A stretch of DNA of 12,277 nucleotides from Nitrospiria bacterium (GTDB lineage: Bacteria > Nitrospirota > CAKKRA01 > 9FT-COMBO-42-15). Location of the stretch: NCBI GenBank assembly GCA_919902475.1, contig CAKKRA010000246.1, positions 1 through 12,277 on the forward strand, given 5' to 3'. Under the pieces are notes generated by a model. It was given only the letters and a program-made list of their open reading frames with translations. It made no database searches and was not told the DNA's origin. This document shows positions 1-6,644 of the stretch, piece by piece. How positions within the stretch are numbered: position 1 is the first letter of the stretch; each line of letters begins with the position of its first letter. The position numbers were made by a program, and so were the translations under genes.

Positions 1-184
1 TGTAGGCGGTTTAAGCGGGCCAAGTTTTGTTGATGCAGGCAAAAGGCTTCAGGGGGATTTTATATATGCCTATTTAAAGAATCCAAAGGCATTAATCCCT
101 GTGAAAAGGATGCCTACTTACGAGGGCATTCTGAATGATAACGACATGAAGGCCGCTGCCCAGTATATAACAACCTTTAAATAA
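1..184 (+). CDS. C-terminal part of a class I cytochrome c (5' end outside window)
   Basis: The reading frame is open from base 2 to the TAA at 182-184, giving 60 residues that begin VGGLSGPSF and end AAAQYITTFK. The CxxCH haem motif is not in the window. The tail has the usual class I cytochrome c ending: a Met in RMPTYEGILND, which fits the axial haem ligand, followed by an amphipathic helix (DNDMKAAAQYI). The PSF near the start resembles the loop between the haem site and the Met ligand. It is probably a periplasmic electron carrier and the first of three cytochrome c genes in a row. The next start codon is only about 40 bp downstream, which suggests co-transcription. The family call is good, but the exact partner is unknown. 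Confidence 0.75.
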   Translation, partial: VGGLSGPSFVDAGKRLQGDFIYAYLKNPKALIPVKRMPTYEGILNDNDMKAAAQYITTFK

Positions 185-223
185 ACTGCCTTATATAAAG
201 GCTTGAAAGGAGCGAAAAGAGAG

Positions 224-589
224 ATGTTGAAAAGGATAGCATACACAGTCTTGGCAATTCTTTTTGTAACAGTCTTCCTTGGTATTGATAAGTCTTTTGC
301 TGTTAGCGCTGAGGAGAATTATAAATGGTACTGCTCACAGTGCCATGGGAAGGGCGATGGCAAGGGAATAAACGCTACTCCTGACCAGCCTGTCAATCCA
401 AAGAATCATACTGATACTGCAGAGATGGCAAAACTTTCCGTTTCTGACGTGGAAAATGTTATAAGGGATGGGGGCGCTGCAACAAGCAAGTCCTCAATGA
501 TGCCGCCATTTGGCAAGGTGCTTTCTGACGCAGAGATTAAGGATCTTGTTACACATTTAAAGAAGTTATGCAAGTGCAGCTTTAAATAA
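224..589 (+). CDS. Secreted monohaem class I cytochrome c, small
   Basis: This 121-residue protein starts with a Sec signal peptide (LKRIAYTVLAILFVTVFLGI, cleavage probably near residue 30). A single haem c motif CSQCH follows at residues 37-41, then a glycine/lysine-rich loop. Met92 or Met93 in SSMMPPFGKVL is the likely axial ligand, and the protein ends in a C-terminal helix. I prefer the ATG at 224 over the in-frame TTG at 203 because GGAG at 209-212 is well placed for it and the TTG would put charged residues ahead of the signal peptide. The last residues carry an extra CKC, which is unusual for this class and could form a disulfide or bind metal. Its stop codon overlaps the region just before the next cytochrome gene, so the two are probably one operon. 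The role is presumably periplasmic electron transfer; donor and acceptor are not evident. Confidence 0.88.
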   Translation: MLKRIAYTVLAILFVTVFLGIDKSFAVSAEENYKWYCSQCHGKGDGKGINATPDQPVNPKNHTDTAEMAKLSVSDVENVIRDGGAATSKSSMMPPFGKVLSDAEIKDLVTHLKKLCKCSFK

Positions 590-633
590 TGATTATTCAA
601 GAAAACCTAAAATTAAGAGAGGAGGTAAGGAGT

Positions 634-1470
634 ATGAAAAGTTTAATGAAAGTAGCAGTATTAGCAGTAATGGTTTTATTTGCAGCATCACTATCAATTG
701 CAGCAGAGGAGAAGAGGCCGGTTCAGCCTGATGATGTCCTGAAAAAGGCGAGGGACAGCTATGGCAAAGAATCAATTGACATGCTTGAGGGCAAGGCAGG
801 AACAACCTACGGCATCACGGGCTATGACTATCTTACTGGTGTTGGCAAGAGGACTCCAAAGTCAAAGGTGGAGGGCGGCGACAGCGGCTATGCAAAGGCA
901 ACAGGCAAGACAGAGCTTATAGAGAGATTAAAGCAAGACAAAGACATTAAAGATGATTGGGCTCGTAGAGACAGATGGACAAATAACTGGTCAGCAACAT
1001 TCAAGGGGACAAAGGTAGCTGGCGCAGACGCGAATCAGGGAAAGCAGTGGTATTATTTCTATTGTGTATCATGCCACGGCTGGAAGGGTCAGGGTGACGG
1101 CCCTAATGCAATTGAGATGGACCCAAGGCCAAGGCCATTAACAAAGGGCGACTACATGAATAAGAGGACAAATACACAGCTCTTTGGCGTAATTAAGGGC
1201 GGCGGTGTTGCAGTTGAATTAGCAGATGCAATGCCTGCATGGGGCAATGTGCTTCAGGATCAGGATATCTGGAATGTGGTTGCATTTTTGAGGGAGATTT
1301 CAGATCAGCCATTTACAGCTTCAGCAAGTGATGTTACAGCGCAGAATGCAGATAAGAACGCAGAGTTTAAGGAGCTTCAGGAGCTTATAGAGGCGCAGCT
1401 CGGCGGACGCGGCGGCGGATTAAAGGGTGGATACTCTATTGAAGGCGGCAACCGCAAGGTAGCAAAATAG
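634..1470 (+). CDS. Secreted monohaem cytochrome c with long N-terminal extension
   Basis: This 278-residue protein has a Sec signal peptide (MKSLMKVAVLAVMVLFAASL, cleavage near AAA-EEK). About 110 residues then show no haem motif, are charged, and match nothing I recognise (DVLKKARDSYGKES..., GYDYLTGVG). A class I cytochrome c domain follows with CVSCH at residues 144-148 and a probable axial Met200 in DAMPAWG, then a glycine-rich tail (LGGRGGGLKGG). The start was chosen at 634 because a strong GGAGG (621-625) sits 8 bases before it. An in-frame ATG at 589, overlapping the previous stop, lacks such a site and would bury the signal peptide. It is the third gene of the cytochrome group and is followed by an intrinsic terminator. 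The haem domain is clear; the N-terminal extension may be a docking domain, which is inference. Confidence 0.87.
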   Translation: MKSLMKVAVLAVMVLFAASLSIAAEEKRPVQPDDVLKKARDSYGKESIDMLEGKAGTTYGITGYDYLTGVGKRTPKSKVEGGDSGYAKATGKTELIERLKQDKDIKDDWARRDRWTNNWSATFKGTKVAGADANQGKQWYYFYCVSCHGWKGQGDGPNAIEMDPRPRPLTKGDYMNKRTNTQLFGVIKGGGVAVELADAMPAWGNVLQDQDIWNVVAFLREISDQPFTASASDVTAQNADKNAEFKELQELIEAQLGGRGGGLKGGYSIEGGNRKVAK

Positions 1471-1512
1471 ATTTTATAAGGTAAGGGCGCATTACAAGCG
1501 CTCTATCAGTAG

Positions 1513-1558
1513 AAAATAAAAGGGCACGATTTGGTTCATAATCGTGCCCTTTTATTTT
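1513..1558 (+). terminator. Intrinsic terminator of the cytochrome c operon
   Basis: A perfect 19-bp inverted repeat (1513-1531 with 1540-1558) surrounds an 8-base loop (TGGTTCAT). The core is GGGCACGATT/AATCGTGCCC. The outer stem is A-rich on the left and T-rich on the right, so the 3' arm supplies the U-rich tract for the + strand and the mirror tract could act on the - strand too. It lies about 45 bp after the stop at 1470. Confidence 0.93.
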
Positions 1559-1572
1559 ATCTATAAAACCTA

Positions 1573-1601
1573 TTGACAGTATTCATAAAAAAATGTTAAT
1601 T
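1573..1601 (+). promoter_or_regulatory. Putative sigma70-type promoter for the anchored cytochrome gene
   Basis: A perfect TTGACA (1573-1578) is followed after 16 bases by GTTAAT (1595-1600), which matches four of six -10 positions. The site lies just downstream of the terminator and about 65-90 bp before the start at 1665, so the anchored cytochrome gene probably forms its own transcription unit. Confidence 0.55.
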
Positions 1602-1664
1602 TAACAATTCAGTCTTCAAAAAGATATTCAGGCTTACCCAGTCTAAAAGGGGAGGATTTGTTAT

Positions 1665-2201
1665 ATGAGGCGCATATTAATAATTATTGGAATAATTATA
1701 ATAATTGGAATATTGGCGGCCTTTGTCCCGGGGAGCTATGGCGGAAAAATAATTGAAAAGGCAAAGTCCCTGGGCTATATTGAATATTCCTCTCAAGAGG
1801 CAGAACAGCTTGCAGTAATGAGATGTTCAAGGTGTCATGAGCTTGACAAGGTTACAAAATACTGTTTCAGATGCGGTCCTCCCTTGATAGTTGTTGTTCA
1901 TAATATGAAGGCATTTGTTACCCTCTGGGAGAAAAAATTTCCTGAACAGAAGATATTTCAATTGACAGATGCAGAGGCAGTTGCCATTGCGCAGGTATGG
2001 AATGCCCTGATCGGCAATTGGGAGGATGGCTGGAATAAGACGGATTTGATAAAACTATTAGAAAATGATACAGCATTGCTGAAGCTCCTTGATACGCCAG
2101 TTGAAAAAAGGAAGATAGAGGCAGCGCTGAGGGGCAAGAGCGCGCCTGGCACATATAAAGAGGTATTTGACGATATACAAAAACCGCAGAAGAAGGAGTA
2201 G
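1665..2201 (+). CDS. Membrane-anchored cytochrome c-like protein with CxxCH and an extra CxxC
   Basis: This 178-residue protein has an N-terminal isoleucine-rich membrane segment (residues about 4-21) preceded by MRR, so it is most likely an uncleaved anchor with the rest in the periplasm. CSRCH at residues 54-58 is a haem c attachment motif. Nine residues later comes a second pair, C67-F-R-C70-G, without the His needed for a normal haem site. His79 and Met81 in VVHNMKAF are candidate axial ligands. The C-terminal half is helical and charged (FQLTDAEAVAIAQVWNAL, PVEKRKIEAALRG). The start is supported by AAAGGGGAGG at 1646-1655. I do not recognise the specific family. The protein could be a small quinol- or cytochrome-linked electron carrier. 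The second CxxC might form a disulfide or bind a metal. Confidence 0.75.
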   Translation: MRRILIIIGIIIIIGILAAFVPGSYGGKIIEKAKSLGYIEYSSQEAEQLAVMRCSRCHELDKVTKYCFRCGPPLIVVVHNMKAFVTLWEKKFPEQKIFQLTDAEAVAIAQVWNALIGNWEDGWNKTDLIKLLENDTALLKLLDTPVEKRKIEAALRGKSAPGTYKEVFDDIQKPQKKE

Positions 2202-2212
2202 GGCGAGGCTTT

Positions 2213-2263
2213 TGTAGGCACGAATTTATTCGTGCAAAAGGCACGGTTTAAACCGTGCCTACA
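2213..2263. repeat. Compound palindromic intergenic repeat
   Basis: The ends TGTAGGCACG (2213-2222) and CGTGCCTACA (2254-2263) are perfect inverted repeats. Inside are two further hairpins: GCACGAAT/ATTCGTGC (2218-2225 with 2228-2235) and a perfect 20-bp palindrome with arms GGCACGGTTT and AAACCGTGCC (2240-2259). The element can therefore fold either as two small hairpins or as one long cruciform arm. It has the look of a REP/MITE-like dispersed element. It might also act as a weak terminator after the gene ending at 2201, but there is no T-tract. Confidence 0.8.
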
Positions 2264-2274
2264 GAATAAGGAAA

Positions 2275-2334
2275 CTGGATTCCCGCTAAACTTGTCCCCG
2301 CAGGTAGTAGGCGGGGAAGCATGCGGAAATGACA
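2275..2334. repeat. REP-like palindromic element (CTGGATTCCCGC ... GCGGAAATGACA)
   Basis: The left end CTGGATTCCCGC (2275-2286) and right end GCGGAAATGACA (2323-2334) are imperfect complements. An inner hairpin CCCCGC/GCGGGG (2296-2301 with 2311-2316) has a 9-base loop. The same termini occur again at 7977-8036, and in inverted orientation at 7930-7962, which shows a dispersed family rather than a chance palindrome. Confidence 0.75.
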
Positions 2335-2340
2335 AATTGA

Positions 2341-2362
2341 TTTGTACGAATTTATTTAGTGC
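2341..2362. repeat. Possible decayed copy of the 2211 repeat
   Basis: TTTGTA-CGAATTTATT-GTGC (2341-2362) matches TTTGTAGGCACGAATTTATTCGTGC at 2211-2235, apart from a 4-base gap and two changed bases in the right arm. It lies just upstream of the ABC ATPase start. This could be a degenerate remnant of the same element, or coincidence in AT-rich sequence. Confidence 0.4.
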
Positions 2363-2399
2363 GCTTGTGTTAAATACTTAATAGAAAGGGATAAGAGGC

Positions 2400-3347
2400 A
2401 TGATAGAAGTAGATAATCTTACAAAGACATACGGTTCTTTTAATGCCCTGAAAGGCATTACATTTAAAGTAGAAAAAGGCGAGATACTCGGTTTTTTAGG
2501 GCCGAATGGCGCAGGCAAGACAACCACTATGAGGATATTGACATGCTTTTTCCCTGCGACATCCGGAAAGGCGACAGTCGCCGGATATGACGTCTTTGAA
2601 AATTCGCTGGAGGTCAAAAAGAGAATCGGCTATCTTCCAGAGAATGTCCCGCTATATAAGGATATGGAGATAACCGACTACCTTACCTTTGTAGGCAGGA
2701 TAAAGGGTGTTGGCGCAAGGGAGATAAAAACAAAGGTTGGCAAGGTGATGGGTGACTGCGGCATAACCCACATGGCGGGAAAACTGATTGCCGAGCTTTC
2801 CAAAGGATACAGGCAAAGGGTCGGCCTTGCACAGGCATTAATCAATGACCCTGAGGTCTTAATCCTTGATGAGCCTACAATAGGCCTTGACCCAAAACAG
2901 ATAATAGAAATAAGGCAGTTGATAAAGAATCTTGCAGGCAAACACACCGTTATCCTCAGCACACACATACTCCCAGAGGTCAGCATGACCTGCCAGAGGG
3001 TTGTCATTATAAATGAAGGAAGGGTTATTGCTGTTGATACGCCGCATAATCTTACAAGCCAGATTCAGAAGTCAGCAAGAATATTCTTTAAGATAGAAGG
3101 CCCTGCTGCAAATGTTGTGAAGGAGCTAAATAAGATAAATGGCGTGAAGAGGATTGATAAAAAGGAGACAAACAACGGTGTAACAAACTACATTGTTGAG
3201 CTGGAAAAGGGGAATGAGAACAGAAAGGATATCCCCGCGCTTATTATAAAGAACGGATGGGGATTGCATGAGATGAGGCCTGTTGAGATGAGCCTTGAGG
3301 ATATATTCATAAAGCTTGTTACAGAGGAGAAGGGGGTAAAGACATGA
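2400..3347 (+). CDS. ABC-2 type exporter ATPase subunit (GldA/NosF-like)
   Basis: This 315-residue cytoplasmic ATPase would power the membrane protein encoded next. Walker A is GPNGAGKTT at residues 34-42. The Q-loop region reads YLPENVPLY (78-86), with Glu in the usual Gln position as in many ABC-2 ATPases. The signature is LSKGYRQR (133-140), Walker B is VLILDEP (153-159), the D-loop is GLDP (162-165) and the switch His is 189 in STH. A roughly 90-residue C-terminal domain follows (IFFKIEGPAANVVKEL...), and the final MSLEDIFIKL motif is typical of drug, NosF or Gld-type ATPases. It overlaps the permease gene by 4 bases (ATGA). The initiating ATG has only a modest AAAGGG upstream. NosF is a possible identity because a NosZ homologue lies 7 kb downstream, but the GldG and DUF4340 neighbours favour a Gld-type system. 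The transported substrate is unknown. Confidence 0.92.
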   Translation: MIEVDNLTKTYGSFNALKGITFKVEKGEILGFLGPNGAGKTTTMRILTCFFPATSGKATVAGYDVFENSLEVKKRIGYLPENVPLYKDMEITDYLTFVGRIKGVGAREIKTKVGKVMGDCGITHMAGKLIAELSKGYRQRVGLAQALINDPEVLILDEPTIGLDPKQIIEIRQLIKNLAGKHTVILSTHILPEVSMTCQRVVIINEGRVIAVDTPHNLTSQIQKSARIFFKIEGPAANVVKELNKINGVKRIDKKETNNGVTNYIVELEKGNENRKDIPALIIKNGWGLHEMRPVEMSLEDIFIKLVTEEKGVKT

Positions 3348-4123
3348 GAAATTTCTATCTTATATTTAAAAAGGAACTAAAATCCTACTTCTACTCGCCG
3401 ATTGCATATGCAGTAATGACAATCTTTTTGATAATAACAGGATATTTCTTTTACAACATCTTTGCTACATTCAGCACTGTTAGTTTTCAGGCACAGATGA
3501 ATCCCACGCTTGCCAAGCAGTATAATCTTTTAAATATTACAGAGTCAGTTGTAAGGCCGCTCTTTGGCAATGTAAGCGTAATAATGCTTCTCCTAATGCC
3601 GCTATTAACCATGCGGCTCTTTTCAGAGGAAAAGAGGTCAGGCACAATAGAGCTTCTTCTTACATATCCTGTTAAGGATATTGAGGTGGTGCTCGGCAAA
3701 TTTGCAGCCTGCCTTGCCATCTTCAGCATTATGCTTCTGTTTACACTATTATATCCGTTCCTGATAAAGATATACGGCCAGCCTGAATTAGGGCCTATTG
3801 TAACAGGATACATCGGGCTCTTTTTTATGGGCGCTGCATTTATCGCCTTCGGCATCTTTGCATCAACCCTTACAGAGAATCAGGTGGTAGCAGCAGTTTT
3901 ATCATTTGGAGTTCTGCTCTTTTTCTATATGGCAGGATATTCCATTAATTTTGTGAACTCTTCATTGGTCAGCATTCTTTCCTATATTGCCTTAACACAG
4001 CACCTTGAGAGTTTTGCAAAAGGGGTTATTGACAGCGGGGATATAATATACTATTTAAATTTTACCATGCTCTGCATATTTTTGTCGCTAAGGGCATTAG
4101 AATCAAAGAAGTGGAGGGGGTAA
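3344..4123 (+). CDS. ABC-2 type exporter permease (GldF/NosY-like)
   Basis: This 259-residue integral membrane protein has about six membrane segments: residues around 15-40, 75-90, 115-140, 150-175, 180-205 and 235-250. The conserved ABC-2 permease stretch LLTMRLFSEEKRSGTIELLL, followed by TYPVKDIEVVLGKF, corresponds to the coupling region that contacts the ATPase. It starts inside the stop codon of the ATPase gene, so the two are translationally coupled and should form a dimeric exporter. The gene ends 10 bases before the GldG-like gene. The family call is secure; substrate and physiological role cannot be read from the sequence. Confidence 0.92.
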   Translation: MRNFYLIFKKELKSYFYSPIAYAVMTIFLIITGYFFYNIFATFSTVSFQAQMNPTLAKQYNLLNITESVVRPLFGNVSVIMLLLMPLLTMRLFSEEKRSGTIELLLTYPVKDIEVVLGKFAACLAIFSIMLLFTLLYPFLIKIYGQPELGPIVTGYIGLFFMGAAFIAFGIFASTLTENQVVAAVLSFGVLLFFYMAGYSINFVNSSLVSILSYIALTQHLESFAKGVIDSGDIIYYLNFTMLCIFLSLRALESKKWRG

Positions 4124-4133
4124 TAAAGAAGAT

Positions 4134-5669
4134 ATGTTAAGCAAACTGATAGGCCTTATCGGGTTACTGCTGATTATAACAGGAGCCCTTATATTTGCAA
4201 TAAATACCATATTAACAACATTCTCTGCCTCGTTGATATTCACCGGTCTTCTCCTTATACTTGTATACCTTTATATAAATTTCGCCGAGATCAGGGATAT
4301 CTTCATGAAGCGCTCGGCAAAGTACGGGGCGAATATGGCAGTAATGATTCTGATATTTATATTCGTCGTTGCCTTGATAGCCGTTATATCTACAAGATAT
4401 AAAAGAAGGATAGACCTGACCGCATCAAAACGCTATACCCTTTCAGCTCAGACAGTAAAGATTTTAAGATCCCTGAAAAAAGAGATTGAGGCTGTCGCCT
4501 TTTACAGGGCTGATGAGAGGACAAGGCAGGCTATGGAAGACCTCCTCCTTGAATATTCATATTATTCGCCTCATTTCAAATATGAATTTGTAGACCCTGA
4601 CAGGAAGCCGACAGTCGCGGCAAAATACGGCATCTCTTCGTACAGGACAACCCTGCTTATATCAGGAAAGAGGCAGGAGACTGTTGGCATGGAATCTGAA
4701 GAGAGGATTACAAACAGCATAATAAAGGTTACAAGAGAAAGCGTTAAGACTGTTTACTTTATAACAGGCCACGGCGAGAATGATATTGCTGATTTTCAGA
4801 AGGGCGGTTATAAGGCTGCAAAAGAGGCAATAGAAAAAGAGAACTATGAGATCAGGACGCTGCTCCTTTTAAATGTAGAAGATATACCGCAGGATGCCTC
4901 TGTAGTCATAATCAGCGGAGCCAGCAAAGACTTTGTATCCTCAGAATTAGAAAAACTCAAACGGTATATCAACAGGGGCGGAAAGCTTCTTATTATGATT
5001 GACCCGGGAAGGGCGCATAACCTTATACCGTTTTTGTCTGAGTATGGCTTTAAGATTGGCGATGATGTTATTATTGATAAACAGAGTCAGGTTTATGGGG
5101 CAAATTACCTGACCCCTGTGGTTACTGAATATGATGACAAGCATCCGCTTACAAAAGACTTTAATTTTGCAACCCTTTTCCCTCTTACCCGTTCAGTAGA
5201 TATGAATAAAGACCTTTCAAGGGGCGCATATCCCCTTATAAAGACTGGTTCGTATAGTTGGGCAGAGACAGACAAAAAGACATTGGAGGCTGGCAAGGCA
5301 GAGTATCAGGAGGGGAAGGACAAGAAGGGGCCGATAACCATAGGCTCTGTAACAGCAGTAGAGGCAGGCAAGGCAGATGAATCAGGCAAGAAGATATATG
5401 CGAGGATAGTGGTCTTTGGCAATTCTGGTTTTGCAAATAATACGCATTTAAATTTATTAGGCAACAAAGACCTTTTCTTAAATACAGTAAGCTGGCTTGC
5501 TGAAGAAGAGGATTTAATATCAATCAGGAGTAAAGACAGCGAGGCAACGCCTGTTGTGCTGACAGCCACGCAGGGAAGGCTGATATTCTGGCTGCCGGTA
5601 GTAGTGCTTCCAACCTTTGTTTTAGCAGCAGGTCTTGTTATCTATAGCAGGCGGAGGTTCAGGCAGTGA
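4134..5669 (+). CDS. GldG-like ABC transporter auxiliary protein
   Basis: This 511-residue protein is anchored by three N-terminal membrane segments (about residues 5-25, 30-50 and 65-88) and one near the C-terminus (about 483-505), with a large domain between them outside the cytoplasm. The hallmark of GldG-type proteins follows the third segment: RRIDLTASKRYTLSAQT, then the auxiliary domain with VYFITGHGE, VVIISGASKDF and the LKRYINRGGKLLIMIDPG strand-loop. The domain resembles a degenerate sugar- or ligand-binding fold with no obvious catalytic residues. In other bacteria such proteins accompany GldA/GldF pairs; outside Bacteroidetes gliding systems their function is undefined. Just before its stop, the gene carries the GGAGG (5653-5657) that serves the next gene. 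Confidence 0.88.
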   Translation: MLSKLIGLIGLLLIITGALIFAINTILTTFSASLIFTGLLLILVYLYINFAEIRDIFMKRSAKYGANMAVMILIFIFVVALIAVISTRYKRRIDLTASKRYTLSAQTVKILRSLKKEIEAVAFYRADERTRQAMEDLLLEYSYYSPHFKYEFVDPDRKPTVAAKYGISSYRTTLLISGKRQETVGMESEERITNSIIKVTRESVKTVYFITGHGENDIADFQKGGYKAAKEAIEKENYEIRTLLLLNVEDIPQDASVVIISGASKDFVSSELEKLKRYINRGGKLLIMIDPGRAHNLIPFLSEYGFKIGDDVIIDKQSQVYGANYLTPVVTEYDDKHPLTKDFNFATLFPLTRSVDMNKDLSRGAYPLIKTGSYSWAETDKKTLEAGKAEYQEGKDKKGPITIGSVTAVEAGKADESGKKIYARIVVFGNSGFANNTHLNLLGNKDLFLNTVSWLAEEEDLISIRSKDSEATPVVLTATQGRLIFWLPVVVLPTFVLAAGLVIYSRRRFRQ

Positions 5670-6619
5670 GTCTCTTTAAGAAGACTATCTTCTGGGTGAT
5701 GGTTCTTGCTGTTATCGCCGGCGTCTTTATTGTATTTACAAAGGAAGAAGAGAAGAGTGAGAAGAAGAGGGAAGAGTCGGCAACGCTTTTTCTTTTTGAG
5801 CCAGATGATGTTACAGATATCTCCTTTAAAAAAGGGCATATAATAATAGAGTGTAAAAATGACGGCAAGGGATGGTACATTTTAAAACCAGTAAGGGCTG
5901 ACGCTGACAAGGATGCCTTTGAAAGATTCTTTAAGATGGTGGTAAAGGGCAAGATAGACGCCGTGCTGTTTGAAAACCAGCCAAAGGATAGGCTTTCAGA
6001 ATTCGGGCTTGATAAACCGTACCTTGAAGTAAGCTTTAAGCTTAAAAATGAAAAAAAGTTAAAAAGCATTTTTTTCGGCGACAGAGGTCCCACGCAGAAT
6101 GTTGCCTTTGCAATAACATCTGATGACAGCCGTGTGCTTCGCCTTCATGCGGATGTCCGTGCAGAGGCAGATAAGGACGTCTATGACCTGAGGGATAAGA
6201 CTATCCTTCCTTTTGAGCCGACGAAGGCCAAGGGCGTTGCCATAATCAGGGGTGATAAAAAGATTGTTATGGAGCAGCCCTCTGAGGGAATGTGGCATCT
6301 TACAGAGCCTTTTGAAGGGATTGTGAATGTTGCAAAGCTGATGGAGATATTATATAAGGTAAAGAATTCAAAGGCGCAGGCATTTATAGAAGAGGACCCA
6401 AAGGATTTGAAAAAATACGGGCTTGATAAGCCGATAATAAAGCTGAATGTCTGGTCAGGGGATGCAAAACCGCCGCAGGTTTTATTAATCGGCGATAAGA
6501 GCAAGAATCCGCGCGGCATCTATGCAAAGAGGGAATCTATTGCAAATGTATTTCTCCTTGAAGAGGAGTTTACAGATATATTTCCTGAGGATGCAAAGAA
6601 GATGGTAGAGAAGCAGTAG
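5666..6619 (+). CDS. DUF4340 family membrane-anchored protein
   Basis: This 317-residue protein begins at a GTG that overlaps the previous stop (GTGA), with GGAGG at 5653-5657 eight bases upstream. One N-terminal membrane segment (about residues 8-24) is followed by a lysine/glutamate-rich linker. The rest is a tandem duplication. Unit 1 contains FLFEPDDVTDISF, WYILKPVR and EFGLDKP (112-118), then SIFFGD. Unit 2 contains PFEPTKAKGVAII, WHLTEPF and KYGLDKP (250-256), then VLLIGD. This repeat is characteristic of DUF4340 proteins, which regularly follow GldG-like genes. The biochemical role is unknown. Overlap and spacing make it part of the ABC-2 operon, probably as a periplasm-facing partner of the GldG-like protein. 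Confidence 0.87.
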   Translation: MSLFKKTIFWVMVLAVIAGVFIVFTKEEEKSEKKREESATLFLFEPDDVTDISFKKGHIIIECKNDGKGWYILKPVRADADKDAFERFFKMVVKGKIDAVLFENQPKDRLSEFGLDKPYLEVSFKLKNEKKLKSIFFGDRGPTQNVAFAITSDDSRVLRLHADVRAEADKDVYDLRDKTILPFEPTKAKGVAIIRGDKKIVMEQPSEGMWHLTEPFEGIVNVAKLMEILYKVKNSKAQAFIEEDPKDLKKYGLDKPIIKLNVWSGDAKPPQVLLIGDKSKNPRGIYAKRESIANVFLLEEEFTDIFPEDAKKMVEKQ

Positions 6620-6644
6620 ATTTGGCGATAACGGAGGAGCCTTG

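Noticed and set aside
1485..1503. Small hairpin GGGCGC/GCGCTC upstream of the terminator
   Set aside because: The stem has 6-7 bp including a wobble pair and no T-tract. The much stronger hairpin at 1513-1558 explains termination.
1958..2335. Reverse-strand ORFs overlapping the anchored cytochrome and repeats, and similar - strand ORFs throughout
   Set aside because: They are shadows of + strand genes, without ribosome binding sites or recognisable domains.
2400..4123. Naming the ABC pair nosF and nosY
   Set aside because: NosF/NosY are similar in type, but the coupled GldG-like and DUF4340 genes and the absence of NosD favour a Gld-type system.
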